Virus record (IMG/VR): IMGVR_UViG_3300045284_000200
Span: 1-56,854 of that record
DNA from: a virus
Reading direction: 5' to 3' (one strand)
Length of the DNA stretch: 56,854 nt
The notes beneath the pieces were generated by a model. That model was not told the DNA's origin, ran no database searches, and worked only from the letters and a program-made list of their open reading frames with translations. Both the position numbers and the translations under genes were made by a program. Shown piece by piece: positions 1 through 7,970 of the stretch (position 1 is the first letter of the stretch; every line of letters starts with the position of its first letter).

Positions 1-127
1 AAGGCTTCGATGGCCCGCATCTGGGCTGCTGCTGCTGGACTGATTGCCTTGATGCCGGGGTCCATCGTGATTCGGCGCATGGCCATCCGGTTGAAGTTGC
101 GTCCGGCGACGACGAACGGTGAGAACC
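1..127. repeat. Terminal direct repeat, left copy
   Basis: These 127 bases are identical to the last 127 bases of the window (56728-56854). The repeat lies inside the giant reading frame, which continues in frame across the join. That shows the sequence closes into a 56,727-bp circle. The length equals a common assembler k-mer size, so it is most simply an assembly overlap. It does not by itself show a physical terminal repeat in the virion. Confidence 0.97.
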
Positions 128-3100
128 CGGCATCCTTGAAGAACCGCTGGAACTGGCCCATGAGCCTGCCGTTGTACTGACCCATCTGGTTAACCCACTC
201 ACGGCGCTCCGCTGGCGTATCATCAACCCATCCACGGCGAACTAGATTCTTGTACATGTCATCACGCACAAGGCGCATAGCTTTGTCCACGAACGAAATG
301 ACGTTGTGATTGAAGTTGGCAATAGACGCCAACCTGCCTTCTTTTGCCACGCCCTTGGCCCGCATAGCCCCGATGTCAGCCAGTTCGGCAATCTGCCGCT
401 GCACGTCAGGCGTCTTGGCCAGAACCTTGATGGAACTGGCAACGACGCGACCGATGGCATCAGGAAGGTTCACCCCCGGAAGCTTGCGAGCCATGTCCAC
501 TAGGACATTTTTGCCGCCCTGAGAACCAGCAATTGATCCTAACCCGTTGGCAACATGCCATACGGCATCGGTGGGGCCGGCCAACTGGATGCGATTTAGC
601 AGGGTGGCCGCGTTAACGATGGCGCTGCGCTGAACCGGTCCATCCACGTCAAGTGCCTGACGCACCTCCCCGGCCAAGTCCGCCCGAACCCACAGGTTCT
701 TGACGTAGGTCCGCACCTTGTTTTCACCCGCCGGGACACCTTTACGCTCAATTGTGAACTTCACGGCTGGTTTACCGCCAATCTCCGGCGTCGGTTCGCC
801 CGGGTCGAGCATCTCGGCCAACCCGTCTTTGACCAGTTGGTCGTACATCTGACGCTTGGTTGACTCCTCGAAGTTCCCTTCGATCATCCGTTGCGCGACT
901 GTTCGGTAGTCCGTCTCGTACTTCTCAGCGGTGCCGGCGGCTGTCTTGGAGAAGCGCGATGGGCGCCGCAGCGGGTTCATCAGGTTGCCGCGCCCGCCGC
1001 CTGACAGCAGCGCCTCCTCCCCGCCTTCAAAGATAGCCTTCAGGTTCACAAACGCGCCTGTATTCAATCCTGGGCCCGCCAAAGTGCCTCCTGCCTCTTC
1101 ATGGGCGGCTTCAGCTGTGGGTTGAACGCTTGTCTTGTGCCGGTCGATGGCGGCTTGAATCTCAGGATCGGCCAGGGCGGCTTGGAACTCCGCTTCCGTC
1201 TGGAACGGTGAATCCTGTTTTCCGATCAGGCTGTTGACCTTTCGGGCTGCTTTCGTATCCCCCGCCTTAGTGAAGGCGTCCTTGATTCCACGGAGACGGT
1301 CCTCGACGAGCAGAGCGCCAAGCTTCTTGCCAAAAGACAAGTCCTTGTAGTGCGAACCCAAGACATCGGTGGCCATGCTCTCGGCGACCAGCGGGGCTGC
1401 AATCTTTGATGAAGCGTAGCGGACGAGCGCGTTGCCGGACTCCACACTGGCGGTGCTGGTCTTTGGGGCTGATTTACCGGCAAGTTGAGCGCCAACAACC
1501 TTCATGGCTGTAGGCGCCGCCTTCACGAAATCGACGGCGGCTTTAGCCACCGGTGCCAATGGAGCGAGAGGCACAGACCCAGCCTCTCCACCCTTCAATG
1601 CCCCGGGCTCGCGGACGGAGGCGGCGATGCCGCGAGGTGCAGGTGATGCAGGTGTAACGGCAGCAGGTTCTTCGAGATTGTGAGTGGGCGGTTCGACCTT
1701 CTCGTTGATCTTCTTGCTACGGTTGATGTCCTCCGCTTCCAGGATGAAGTTGTCGCCACCAGAAAACGCGCTGGCCTTTGCCTTGGCGTAAGCCGCCTGA
1801 GCCTTCGAGGTGGGTAAATCTACCCAACTGATGTTCGGTCCAAACGTGGATGCCTTCGTGATGTTAGACGTATAGAACGCGCCTCCGGTGCCACCGCCCT
1901 GAGGGCCACCTTCGCCGTGGAACAGTCGAACATGCCCGGCAGGCACTGGGGGCAGTTGCTTCAGAACCGGCATGTGTTCGGGTGCCACTGCGGTCTGGAG
2001 TGATGCAATCTTAGCGTCAATCTGTGGTCGCAACTCAGGCTTACTGACTCGCAACCGCGCCAGTGAAGGAAGATCGGATGGCAAAACAGACTCGGCAGAT
2101 TTTGCCGTGGACTGAAGCTGATTTGGCTTCTGTCCACTGGATGGCGGCTCAGGAGGCATACCACCATACTTGTTCTTGATGGCTTCGTTCTCTTTGAAAA
2201 GCGCACCACCCTCTGCGCTATCCAAGCCAAGCCCCTTACCTTTCAATCCAGCAAGTTCCGCCTGTATGTCCTGATACCTTGCGTAATCTTCTGGAGTCGC
2301 CCGATAAGTTGTTCCCAGTGGATCGCCTTGTGGATTTTTGAATCGGGAGTTTCCCTGTTTCACCACTTCAGGTTTCGTTGGTTCCGCCGCTGGTTTCTCG
2401 TCCAAGTGACCAAGCATTCCAGCAGCACTCAAGTCCTCGCTCGTGAGATGATCTGGTTTGGTGGGCTTCTTACCGGTTTGCTTCTCGAAGATGTCAGCGG
2501 CTTCTTTACGGCTGACAAACCGCTCCTTGCCAGTGGTCGGGTCTGTGGCCGTGAAGCCCTGACTCTCCGGCTTGAACAGGTCTTCGATGGGAGCATCTGG
2601 AGCAAGACTCTTGGATGCTTCACCGATGGCCAACGGATGAGCCTTACCTTTGAAGGTCTGTTCACCTATCCTAACCGCCGGAGTCAGCAATGTGCGGTCG
2701 GTTAGTGGAACTTCGGTTCCCCCCGCCGCTTTTTCTCCTCGTGCGCCTTGCGCGTCTCCGGGTGGTACTCCGCTTGGTGGAACTCCTCCACTACCTTTTT
2801 GGGTGGACAGTTGCTCATTGACCCCGGGTTGTTCCGGCAACCCTCGAAGAATTTCCGCTGCTTGTCGCTCTTGTATGGCATTTGGTTCTCCTGTTGTTGT
2901 TGGTTCTTTGGCCAACTCACGCAGCGTTTCGGGTAACGCGACTCGCGGTCCAGCCGCATGAGTTCCGGCCATTGTTGTGAATGCGCCAGTTGCCGCCAAC
3001 TCGGTGGCTGCCCTGGCAATTGCTTCCGGGTCTTTGTTCGCTACGGCTTCACCCAAGTTCCGCGCCATCTCCGGCACTTGCCTAGCCATGTCCGCCGCAA

Positions 3101-3668
3101 AAGCGCCAGACGTGAGGCGCGCAGCGGCCGGAACCGCAGCTATTCCAGCAGTTCCAGCCAGCAGTCCCAGATTCATCGGGGAGGTGAACGATTCGGCCGT
3201 CCGATAGGCGCCCTGTGTTAATCCAGAGGTAGCTTTGGCCAACGGACTGGGCGTCAACGGAGTCTCCATCAAAGCCCATCGATCTCTCTCGGAAAGGAAC
3301 GGCGCTACCATCGCCTCCATCCCAGCTTCAGTTTCCTCCGGGGTAAGTGCTAATTTGGAAAGTGGCACCAGTGCCTTGCTGGGGTCGAATGGGATGTTTG
3401 TCTGGATCTGCCCCTTATCTGTCACCTGCATCCCGTATGGGCTCATGACGGGGAGCTTGGTCGGAGGTGGCGTTGCGCCATATTCATCCTGCCAGAACTG
3501 CGGTACTGAAACGGCTGCCTGCGGCACGTAAGCATTAGCTCCCCAATCTTGGGATGGCGGGATGATTGGCCGCGGCGGAGGTGCAACAGCGATAGCCGTA
3601 TCAGGCGTGAAGTCGATACTGCTGTCCGGCGAATCCTCTTCGTCAGCGGTGAAATCTATCGTTGGCAT
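1..3668 (-). CDS. Giant phage protein, N-terminal 1,222 residues (gene spans the circular junction)
   Basis: An uninterrupted minus-strand frame runs from ATG 3668 to the window edge and resumes at 56727, ending at TGA 55752. I checked the frame codon by codon: 1,547 residues in all. The N-terminus is acidic (MPTIDFTADEEDSPDSS), followed by Ala/Gly/Pro-rich stretches. Around residues 577-660 there is a segment starting V-R-L-F-H-G-E, then G-G-A-F-Y-T-S with A-S-T-F-G behind it. This pattern is seen in ADP-ribosyltransferase-like (ART/RES-type) folds; no catalytic claim is made. Very long multi-domain proteins like this occur in podoviruses as internal virion proteins or polyvalent proteins delivered with the DNA. 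It is the last gene of the minus-strand virion block, 11 bases after the preceding gene. No strong Shine-Dalgarno is visible. A second gene is nested in another frame at 2702-2881. Confidence 0.88.
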   Translation of the reverse strand, partial: MPTIDFTADEEDSPDSSIDFTPDTAIAVAPPPRPIIPPSQDWGANAYVPQAAVSVPQFWQDEYGATPPPTKLPVMSPYGMQVTDKGQIQTNIPFDPSKALVPLSKLALTPEETEAGMEAMVAPFLSERDRWALMETPLTPSPLAKATSGLTQGAYRTAESFTSPMNLGLLAGTAGIAAVPAAARLTSGAFAADMARQVPEMARNLGEAVANKDPEAIARAATELAATGAFTTMAGTHAAGPRVALPETLRELAKEPTTTGEPNAIQERQAAEILRGLPEQPGVNEQLSTQKGSGGVPPSGVPPGDAQGARGEKAAGGTEVPLTDRTLLTPAVRIGEQTFKGKAHPLAIGEASKSLAPDAPIEDLFKPESQGFTATDPTTGKERFVSRKEAADIFEKQTGKKPTKPDHLTSEDLSAAGMLGHLDEKPAAEPTKPEVVKQGNSRFKNPQGDPLGTTYRATPEDYARYQDIQAELAGLKGKGLGLDSAEGGALFKENEAIKNKYGGMPPEPPSSGQKPNQLQSTAKSAESVLPSDLPSLARLRVSKPELRPQIDAKIASLQTAVAPEHMPVLKQLPPVPAGHVRLFHGEGGPQGGGTGGAFYTSNITKASTFGPNISWVDLPTSKAQAAYAKAKASAFSGGDNFILEAEDINRSKKINEKVEPPTHNLEEPAAVTPASPAPRGIAASVREPGALKGGEAGSVPLAPLAPVAKAAVDFVKAAPTAMKVVGAQLAGKSAPKTSTASVESGNALVRYASSKIAAPLVAESMATDVLGSHYKDLSFGKKLGALLVEDRLRGIKDAFTKAGDTKAARKVNSLIGKQDSPFQTEAEFQAALADPEIQAAIDRHKTSVQPTAEAAHEEAGGTLAGPGLNTGAFVNLKAIFEGGEEALLSGGGRGNLMNPLRRPSRFSKTAAGTAEKYETDYRTVAQRMIEGNFEESTKRQMYDQLVKDGLAEMLDPGEPTPEIGGKPAVKFTIERKGVPAGENKVRTYVKNLWVRADLAGEVRQALDVDGPVQRSAIVNAATLLNRIQLAGPTDAVWHVANGLGSIAGSQGGKNVLVDMARKLPGVNLPDAIGRVVASSIKVLAKTPDVQRQIAELADIGAMRAKGVAKEGRLASIANFNHNVISFVDKAMRLVRDDMYKNLVRRGWVDDTPAERREWVNQMGQYNGRLMGQFQRFFKDAGFSPFVVAGRNFNRMAMRRITMDPGIKAISPAAAAQMRAIEA
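2702..2881 (-). CDS. Small basic protein overprinted inside the giant gene
   Basis: A 59-residue frame on the same strand as the giant gene but in a different frame, lying over its residues 263-323. ATG 2881 is preceded by AGGAG six bases upstream, one of the best ribosome-binding sites in the region and otherwise unexplained inside a coding sequence. The protein starts MPYKSDKQRKFFEGC and carries a C-P-P-K-K motif and a basic KKRRG tail, like small phage proteins that begin MPYKS(D/E)KQRxFF. That resemblance is from memory and unsearched. Over this stretch the giant frame is low-complexity (Gly/Pro/Ala/Gln-rich), which tolerates overprinting. Function unknown. Confidence 0.68.
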   Translation of the reverse strand: MPYKSDKQRKFFEGCRNNPGSMSNCPPKKVVEEFHQAEYHPETRKAHEEKKRRGEPKFH

Positions 3669-3679
3669 CAGACGCGAGT

Positions 3680-4102
3680 TTAGTTGTCGGTGTGTCGTAA
3701 GGCGCGATATGGCTGTGATCCGCTGCGGAGCGTTCCTTTTGAAAGCCATTCATCGTTTTCCTTTTGACGTTGTGCGACAGCTTTAAGAGAACATAGGTGG
3801 CAGTCCCCTCTTCTTACACGAGCCAGCTTCAGCATGTCTTTGCTGAGTGTCTTCTCAAGGTCTTTGACTACTGGTTTATTGAGTGAGTATGCGTATCGAG
3901 CATATTCAAAGTCCGCGAGATGCTCTGTATAGCACCAAGGACAAATGTAGAATAACTTATCTTCCCGTTCGTAAATCACTTGTATCGGAAGGAAGTCCCA
4001 ATCCGATTCAGCAACAGGACACGCCTTTGCTTTAGACTTAAAAGGAATGAACTTTGCCGCTATAGCGAGGGCTAGCGTTTTGAGAAACGATCTAGTGTTC
4101 AT
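3680..4102 (-). CDS. Small Cys-pair (zinc-ribbon-like) protein
   Basis: About 140 residues. The N-terminus MNTRSFLKTLALAIAAKF is hydrophobic and resembles the Tat-like leaders of small phage proteins, but has only one Arg. A C-P-W-C pair followed by H, and a later C-H-L-C pair, suggest a zinc-binding fold. ATG 4102 overlaps the end of the upstream gene by 11 bases. An in-frame ATG at 4126 has GGAG about eight bases upstream and is an equally possible start. Function unknown. Confidence 0.7.
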   Translation of the reverse strand: MNTRSFLKTLALAIAAKFIPFKSKAKACPVAESDWDFLPIQVIYEREDKLFYICPWCYTEHLADFEYARYAYSLNKPVVKDLEKTLSKDMLKLARVRRGDCHLCSLKAVAQRQKENDEWLSKGTLRSGSQPYRALRHTDN

Positions 4103-4295
4103 TTGAAGATGAATTAAATTTGGCATTAGCAAGCTCCGGGAACTCTTTTTCCAATTCCGGGAACAGTCCGCTAGCTATAAGTCCTATCACGTCTTCTCTG
4201 CGTGCTTCCCATTCTGTTCCCTCGCAGCCCACAAACCATAGGGTAACTGGCCACTGCCTCCGAACCTTACTCTGGATTCCTTTTCTTGCTGTCAT
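4092..4295 (-). CDS. Hypothetical 67-residue protein
   Basis: Not recognised. The start overlaps the preceding stop as TAATG, a coupled junction. The sequence runs from a basic N-terminus through a W-F-V-G-C-E-G segment to an acidic helix (F-P-E-L-E-K-E-F-P-E-L). Its position between virion-type genes suggests co-expression with them. Confidence 0.7.
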   Translation of the reverse strand: MTARKGIQSKVRRQWPVTLWFVGCEGTEWEARREDVIGLIASGLFPELEKEFPELANAKFNSSSNEH

Positions 4296-5338
4296 TAAAC
4301 CTGCGCTTCCCCTTCTGAATCGATCTCTTCGTATCCAGCTTCCAAAGCCGCGTCGAGTTGGTCTTCAGGAATCATCCCAGTTTTGCCATCAGGCGATGTT
4401 ACCCGAACCATATTGGCTGCTGCTTCTTCATCTGGTTCGACTGATGCCCCACCTTCGTCTGGGGCAACTGACGACGAACCACCTGGAGGAATGGACTGCG
4501 CCGCTGGGTTTGGAACCACGGCTGGTGCTCTTGGCGGCAATGGACCGGGAATCTGCTGGGTTCCGCGTCGCTCAATGTCCTTTTCGATACGATCACGTAA
4601 AGCAGTGAGCTTTTTCTGGAGCGCCGCTTCTTCTTCTCCTGTTGCCGTATCCAGTTGTTTCGAGTAGATGCCGGCGAGAATTTGGTCTTGCCTCATTCTT
4701 CCTTCTGGAGACATCTCGGTACGTGGCAACGGAACAATAGAACCTCCGGCCCCTCTTCGTACTTTCACTCCAGTAGGATTGCCTTGTTCGTCCATCAATT
4801 CGTGGGCAACAAAATCTTGTGGACCAGTGACTCCTTTCGGAACGGCAAAAGTCATTCGCTCTGGATGTTTCGCAAAGAGCATCGGCGCGTTCTCAGTGAT
4901 GAGCTTTTGCAACGATTCACCTCTCTGTAATCCTTCTTGCACAGCTTTTGCACCTTGCATCTGTTGCGCTGCCGTCTTGGCTTCCGCCTCGGCTGCCTGT
5001 TGTTTCATCCGCAAGGTCTGCTGGAATTGATCGGCTCTCTGAGCCTGATATTCCCGTCGCAACTGCATCTGGCCCGCGGCTTGAGCAAGTTCCCGATCAT
5101 TCGTCTGCTTGAGAACTTGATCACGACGCAGAGCGGCACGTTCTTGCGCGGCTTGTTTCTCCGAATCTTGTGCGGCCAGATTAGCCGCATTCTCACGACG
5201 GAACTGGAGTTCATCAGCCTGCGCTTGAGCCGCCCGTTCGCTGGCCGCTGCCTGATTGCGCTGCGCGTTGGCCGCAAGCCTGATTCGTGCGGGAGCAATC
5301 GGGTCGAGGTTTAACCAAGGAGGAATTTGGACAGCCAT
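4295..5338 (-). CDS. Coiled-coil virion-associated protein
   Basis: The start is taken as ATG 5338 (MAVQIPPWLNLDP), four bases after the upstream gene; the earlier in-frame ATG would run back into that gene. About 347 residues. Residues 20-130 are very rich in Ala, Gln, Arg and Glu with heptad-like spacing (long coiled coil). The C-terminal third is Pro/Gly/acidic. In podoviruses, helical Ala/Gln-rich proteins next to the giant protein are often internal core or ejection proteins. That role is inferred from position and composition only. Confidence 0.8.
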   Translation of the reverse strand: MAVQIPPWLNLDPIAPARIRLAANAQRNQAAASERAAQAQADELQFRRENAANLAAQDSEKQAAQERAALRRDQVLKQTNDRELAQAAGQMQLRREYQAQRADQFQQTLRMKQQAAEAEAKTAAQQMQGAKAVQEGLQRGESLQKLITENAPMLFAKHPERMTFAVPKGVTGPQDFVAHELMDEQGNPTGVKVRRGAGGSIVPLPRTEMSPEGRMRQDQILAGIYSKQLDTATGEEEAALQKKLTALRDRIEKDIERRGTQQIPGPLPPRAPAVVPNPAAQSIPPGGSSSVAPDEGGASVEPDEEAAANMVRVTSPDGKTGMIPEDQLDAALEAGYEEIDSEGEAQV

Positions 5339-5342
5339 AAAA

Positions 5343-6302
5343 TCAAGAATAGAGTGGATCGTAATAGTCAGCAGGACCGTAATCAGTGGACAACCAATCA
5401 CCGCTCAAATCCGCCCCGCCTGGACCGCCGAACAGATCCGTGTTGAGCCCCTCCCAAGGCATTCCACCGCCGTAATCAAGACTGCCACCGAAATCTTGGT
5501 TCCCAGAGGATTGGTCATTGAAAAGCCAACCGAAAGGATCTTGATCCCCTCCTCCCGCGCTCAAAGCGTTCGGGAAGCTTCCCCAAGGAGAGTACCCACC
5601 GCCTTGCGATGTATTCTGGTTGGTTCCATATCCTATGGTCGGTGCGCCATAGCCACGCATGATGCTATCGACCGGTCGCGCCGCGCCTCCCCCACCCAAA
5701 TCGTACCTCAGTCCTGGTGTGCCGCGACCACCACCTCCGCTATCAGCCGCACCCATCGCCCGACGATAAGCCTCTTCTGGCACGGGCGCCGAAGCGTACA
5801 GATCCGCCCGTTCTTGAGCGGCCAACTGGTCATTGATGATCGCGCTTGGATCGAATGGCCTGACCGTTGGTATCTCCGATTGGACAGTTCCAAGATCCTT
5901 GAGCGCCTGATTCTCGACTCCGTAACGGGTCAGCCCAAGATCGCGGAGCAGCTTTGTATTCTCCGCCTGGCTTCCGCTCATGCCACCGTACACCGCGTTC
6001 TCGGCGGAGCTTTGTTGAAGTTCTGGCAGCAAATCCGAGATGTCTCCCTTGGCCCGCCGGCCGGTGTTGCCAAGGAGCGTTCCGAGCGTTGAGAAATACT
6101 GATCAGGGTACTGCGACCTTAACGCCGAAGATTGAGATCCAGTAATCGAATTGATGATGCCGCTCAAGCCGCCCAGATTGCTGGTGATGGCGTCAATCGG
6201 AGAGGTGACTCCCGGGATGCCACCACTGGCAGGATTGTAACTCCGCGGTTGCGCACCAGTCACACCACTTGCACCACCACTTATGATTTGTCCGCCTGGC
6301 AT
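5343..6302 (-). CDS. Gly/Ser-rich virion-associated protein
   Basis: 319 residues, starting MPGGQIISGGASG. The N-terminal half has alternating Ser/Gly/Ile segments and a helical part with Q-E-R-A. The C-terminal third is extremely Gly, Asp, Tyr and Ser rich (repeated G-G-G and Y-G), so probably disordered. It sits between the coiled-coil protein and an HNH endonuclease in the virion block, which suggests a structural or internal protein. No family recognised. Confidence 0.78.
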   Translation of the reverse strand: MPGGQIISGGASGVTGAQPRSYNPASGGIPGVTSPIDAITSNLGGLSGIINSITGSQSSALRSQYPDQYFSTLGTLLGNTGRRAKGDISDLLPELQQSSAENAVYGGMSGSQAENTKLLRDLGLTRYGVENQALKDLGTVQSEIPTVRPFDPSAIINDQLAAQERADLYASAPVPEEAYRRAMGAADSGGGGRGTPGLRYDLGGGGAARPVDSIMRGYGAPTIGYGTNQNTSQGGGYSPWGSFPNALSAGGGDQDPFGWLFNDQSSGNQDFGGSLDYGGGMPWEGLNTDLFGGPGGADLSGDWLSTDYGPADYYDPLYS

Positions 6303-6314
6303 AAAATTATTGGG

Positions 6315-6938
6315 TTAGAGTGGAAGGAACTTCTGATCATGACGATCCCAGTCTTTCAATGATTTGTTCGACTTGCTGTGGTTGCACGTAGGACACGAAG
6401 CGCAGAGATTTTCGACTGCGTGGTTTCCAGACTTTGAAAGAGCGACGATGTGATCGACGTGAACGTCCATCCCTCGAATGACCTTCCCGCAGTAGTAACA
6501 GGGAATGGTCTTTTTGCTGCGAACGAACTTGTAGAACTCATTTACACCACGAGTATCAATGCTTGCGCCAAGTATTCTTGCCCGCCTCAGCTTGGCACGT
6601 AGCACGTTTTCAGGTTGGTGGGCGTCGCTGTATTTCTTCTTGGCTCTTCGGAGAGATTCGGGATTGTTTCGCTTCTGGTTTTCAACGCTCCTTTTAACCA
6701 CTTCTGGATGAGCGGCGTGATAAGCTTTATTTGCAGCAAGTATCCGCTCTTTGTTGGCTTCGTAGTGAGCCTTTCTTGTGGCCGCGTATCTCTCTTTATT
6801 GGCGTGATAACGGGACTTGTTTTCAGATCCACGACGGTCTTTGTGATCTAACCAGAACTGCTTTTGGTATTCGCGAAGTTTCTCCCTGTGTTTTTCGCGA
6901 TAAGCTTTCTGGTAGGCTCGTTTTTCCTCTGTGATCAT
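6315..6938 (-). CDS. Free-standing HNH homing-type endonuclease
   Basis: 207 residues. The N-terminal two-thirds is a long Lys/Arg/Glu/Tyr helical region with repeated A-Y-x-x-K or Y-H-A-N-K-E-R units. The C-terminal HNH core shows C-Y-Y-C-G-K, then V-D-H-I-V-A-L-S-K-S-G, N-L-C-A-S-C-x-x-C-N and S-K-S-N-K. This matches the zinc-stabilised HNH domains common in phages. Its start overlaps the upstream stop as ATGA, so it is coupled to the adaptor-like gene. Probably a selfish element rather than part of virion assembly. Confidence 0.92.
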   Translation of the reverse strand: MITEEKRAYQKAYREKHREKLREYQKQFWLDHKDRRGSENKSRYHANKERYAATRKAHYEANKERILAANKAYHAAHPEVVKRSVENQKRNNPESLRRAKKKYSDAHQPENVLRAKLRRARILGASIDTRGVNEFYKFVRSKKTIPCYYCGKVIRGMDVHVDHIVALSKSGNHAVENLCASCPTCNHSKSNKSLKDWDRHDQKFLPL

Positions 6939-7969
6939 CTCAATGAGCCTATACGTTGATGGGACAATTTAGCAGTACCAAATGGGGCAAAATTTATGGC
7001 TGGTCGTTCTTTTCCTAGCCAAAACGTAAGTTCTCCATTCAAAAGGTTTATAGCCTTTCGGTGATGCAGTGCTGATTGACCAGCGGAGGTGGAGTCATCC
7101 ATTTCCGAGAAGCGGACGGATTGGCACTCTTCTTTCAATGCCGTGATGTTAGAGATCAGGAGATAGTCACTGTCAACCTGTACCGGAATGAGCGCGAGTT
7201 TCGCCATCGCCGTTACCTGAGTCGTTGCAGGTGCGGGCAGGACCGATCCACAGCAGTTTGGTGGGAGCCCATTTAGGAAATAGCGTCGATACCCTGCCAC
7301 CTCTTCACTGGGTTCCATCGTGAGAATCAGTCGAGATACGCCCGTCACTGTGTCCACCTCGAACACCCGCACCTGACCGACAGTAAAGTCCTTCTGCAAT
7401 CCGGTTAGCGTTATGATGTCGAACGGAGTGTCCACGAACGGTTGTGCGAATGGAATGTAGATGCCCGTAACCTCATCAACTCCATCAAGGCTGTAAATCG
7501 TCGTGCCGTTCTGGTCGGTGCCCTGCACGAGAACCCGGCGCCCGACGTCGGCCGCGTCGGTGATGTAGAACCGAAGCCGTTTGTTCGGCGGAACTATGTC
7601 GGAGAAGGTTGGGAACATGCCGCGATCGTACGTCTCCAGCCCGTTGCATTCGCAACCCGGCTGCAACCCAACTCCAGCCTCAAGGAACTCGTAGAACTCG
7701 TTCTGGATTCGCACCGGGTTACGGCAGATGTCCATGTTGATTAGCCGGGCGATGCTCCTAGGCAGGGTGATGTAGGGATTGGTTGTTCCCGTTACGGTGA
7801 ACGCCGTTCTGGCCCAAGAACCCCACCAGCCAGTCTCGCCACCCGCAAAGACCAGCCGTTGCTGTGCTTCATTGATGATCTCGATAAGCCTGTTGTTGTC
7901 CGATGCGCAAGATCCGAGCGTCTCTGGGATTCGAGATTGGCGAACGTCTTTGAGTCTAAGAATTCTCAT
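6935..7969 (-). CDS. Putative tail adaptor or tubular-type protein
   Basis: The start is ATG 7969 (MRILRLKDVRQSRIPE), one base after the upstream stop. About 344 residues. The N-terminal helix with D-N-N-R-L-I-E-I-I-N-E-A-Q-Q-R-L resembles the start of head-tail adaptor or tail-tubular proteins, which ring the connector. The rest is predicted beta-rich with a C-terminal helical segment. It lies in the tail block near the nozzle-like gene. The assignment rests on architecture and position, not a decisive motif. Confidence 0.62.
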   Translation of the reverse strand: MRILRLKDVRQSRIPETLGSCASDNNRLIEIINEAQQRLVFAGGETGWWGSWARTAFTVTGTTNPYITLPRSIARLINMDICRNPVRIQNEFYEFLEAGVGLQPGCECNGLETYDRGMFPTFSDIVPPNKRLRFYITDAADVGRRVLVQGTDQNGTTIYSLDGVDEVTGIYIPFAQPFVDTPFDIITLTGLQKDFTVGQVRVFEVDTVTGVSRLILTMEPSEEVAGYRRYFLNGLPPNCCGSVLPAPATTQVTAMAKLALIPVQVDSDYLLISNITALKEECQSVRFSEMDDSTSAGQSALHHRKAINLLNGELTFWLGKERPAINFAPFGTAKLSHQRIGSLR

Positions 7970-7970
7970 A

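Noticed and set aside
1-127. Terminal repeat taken as a physical direct terminal repeat of the virion DNA
   Set aside because: The repeat lies inside an essential-looking gene and its length equals a common assembly k-mer, so circular overlap is the simpler reading.
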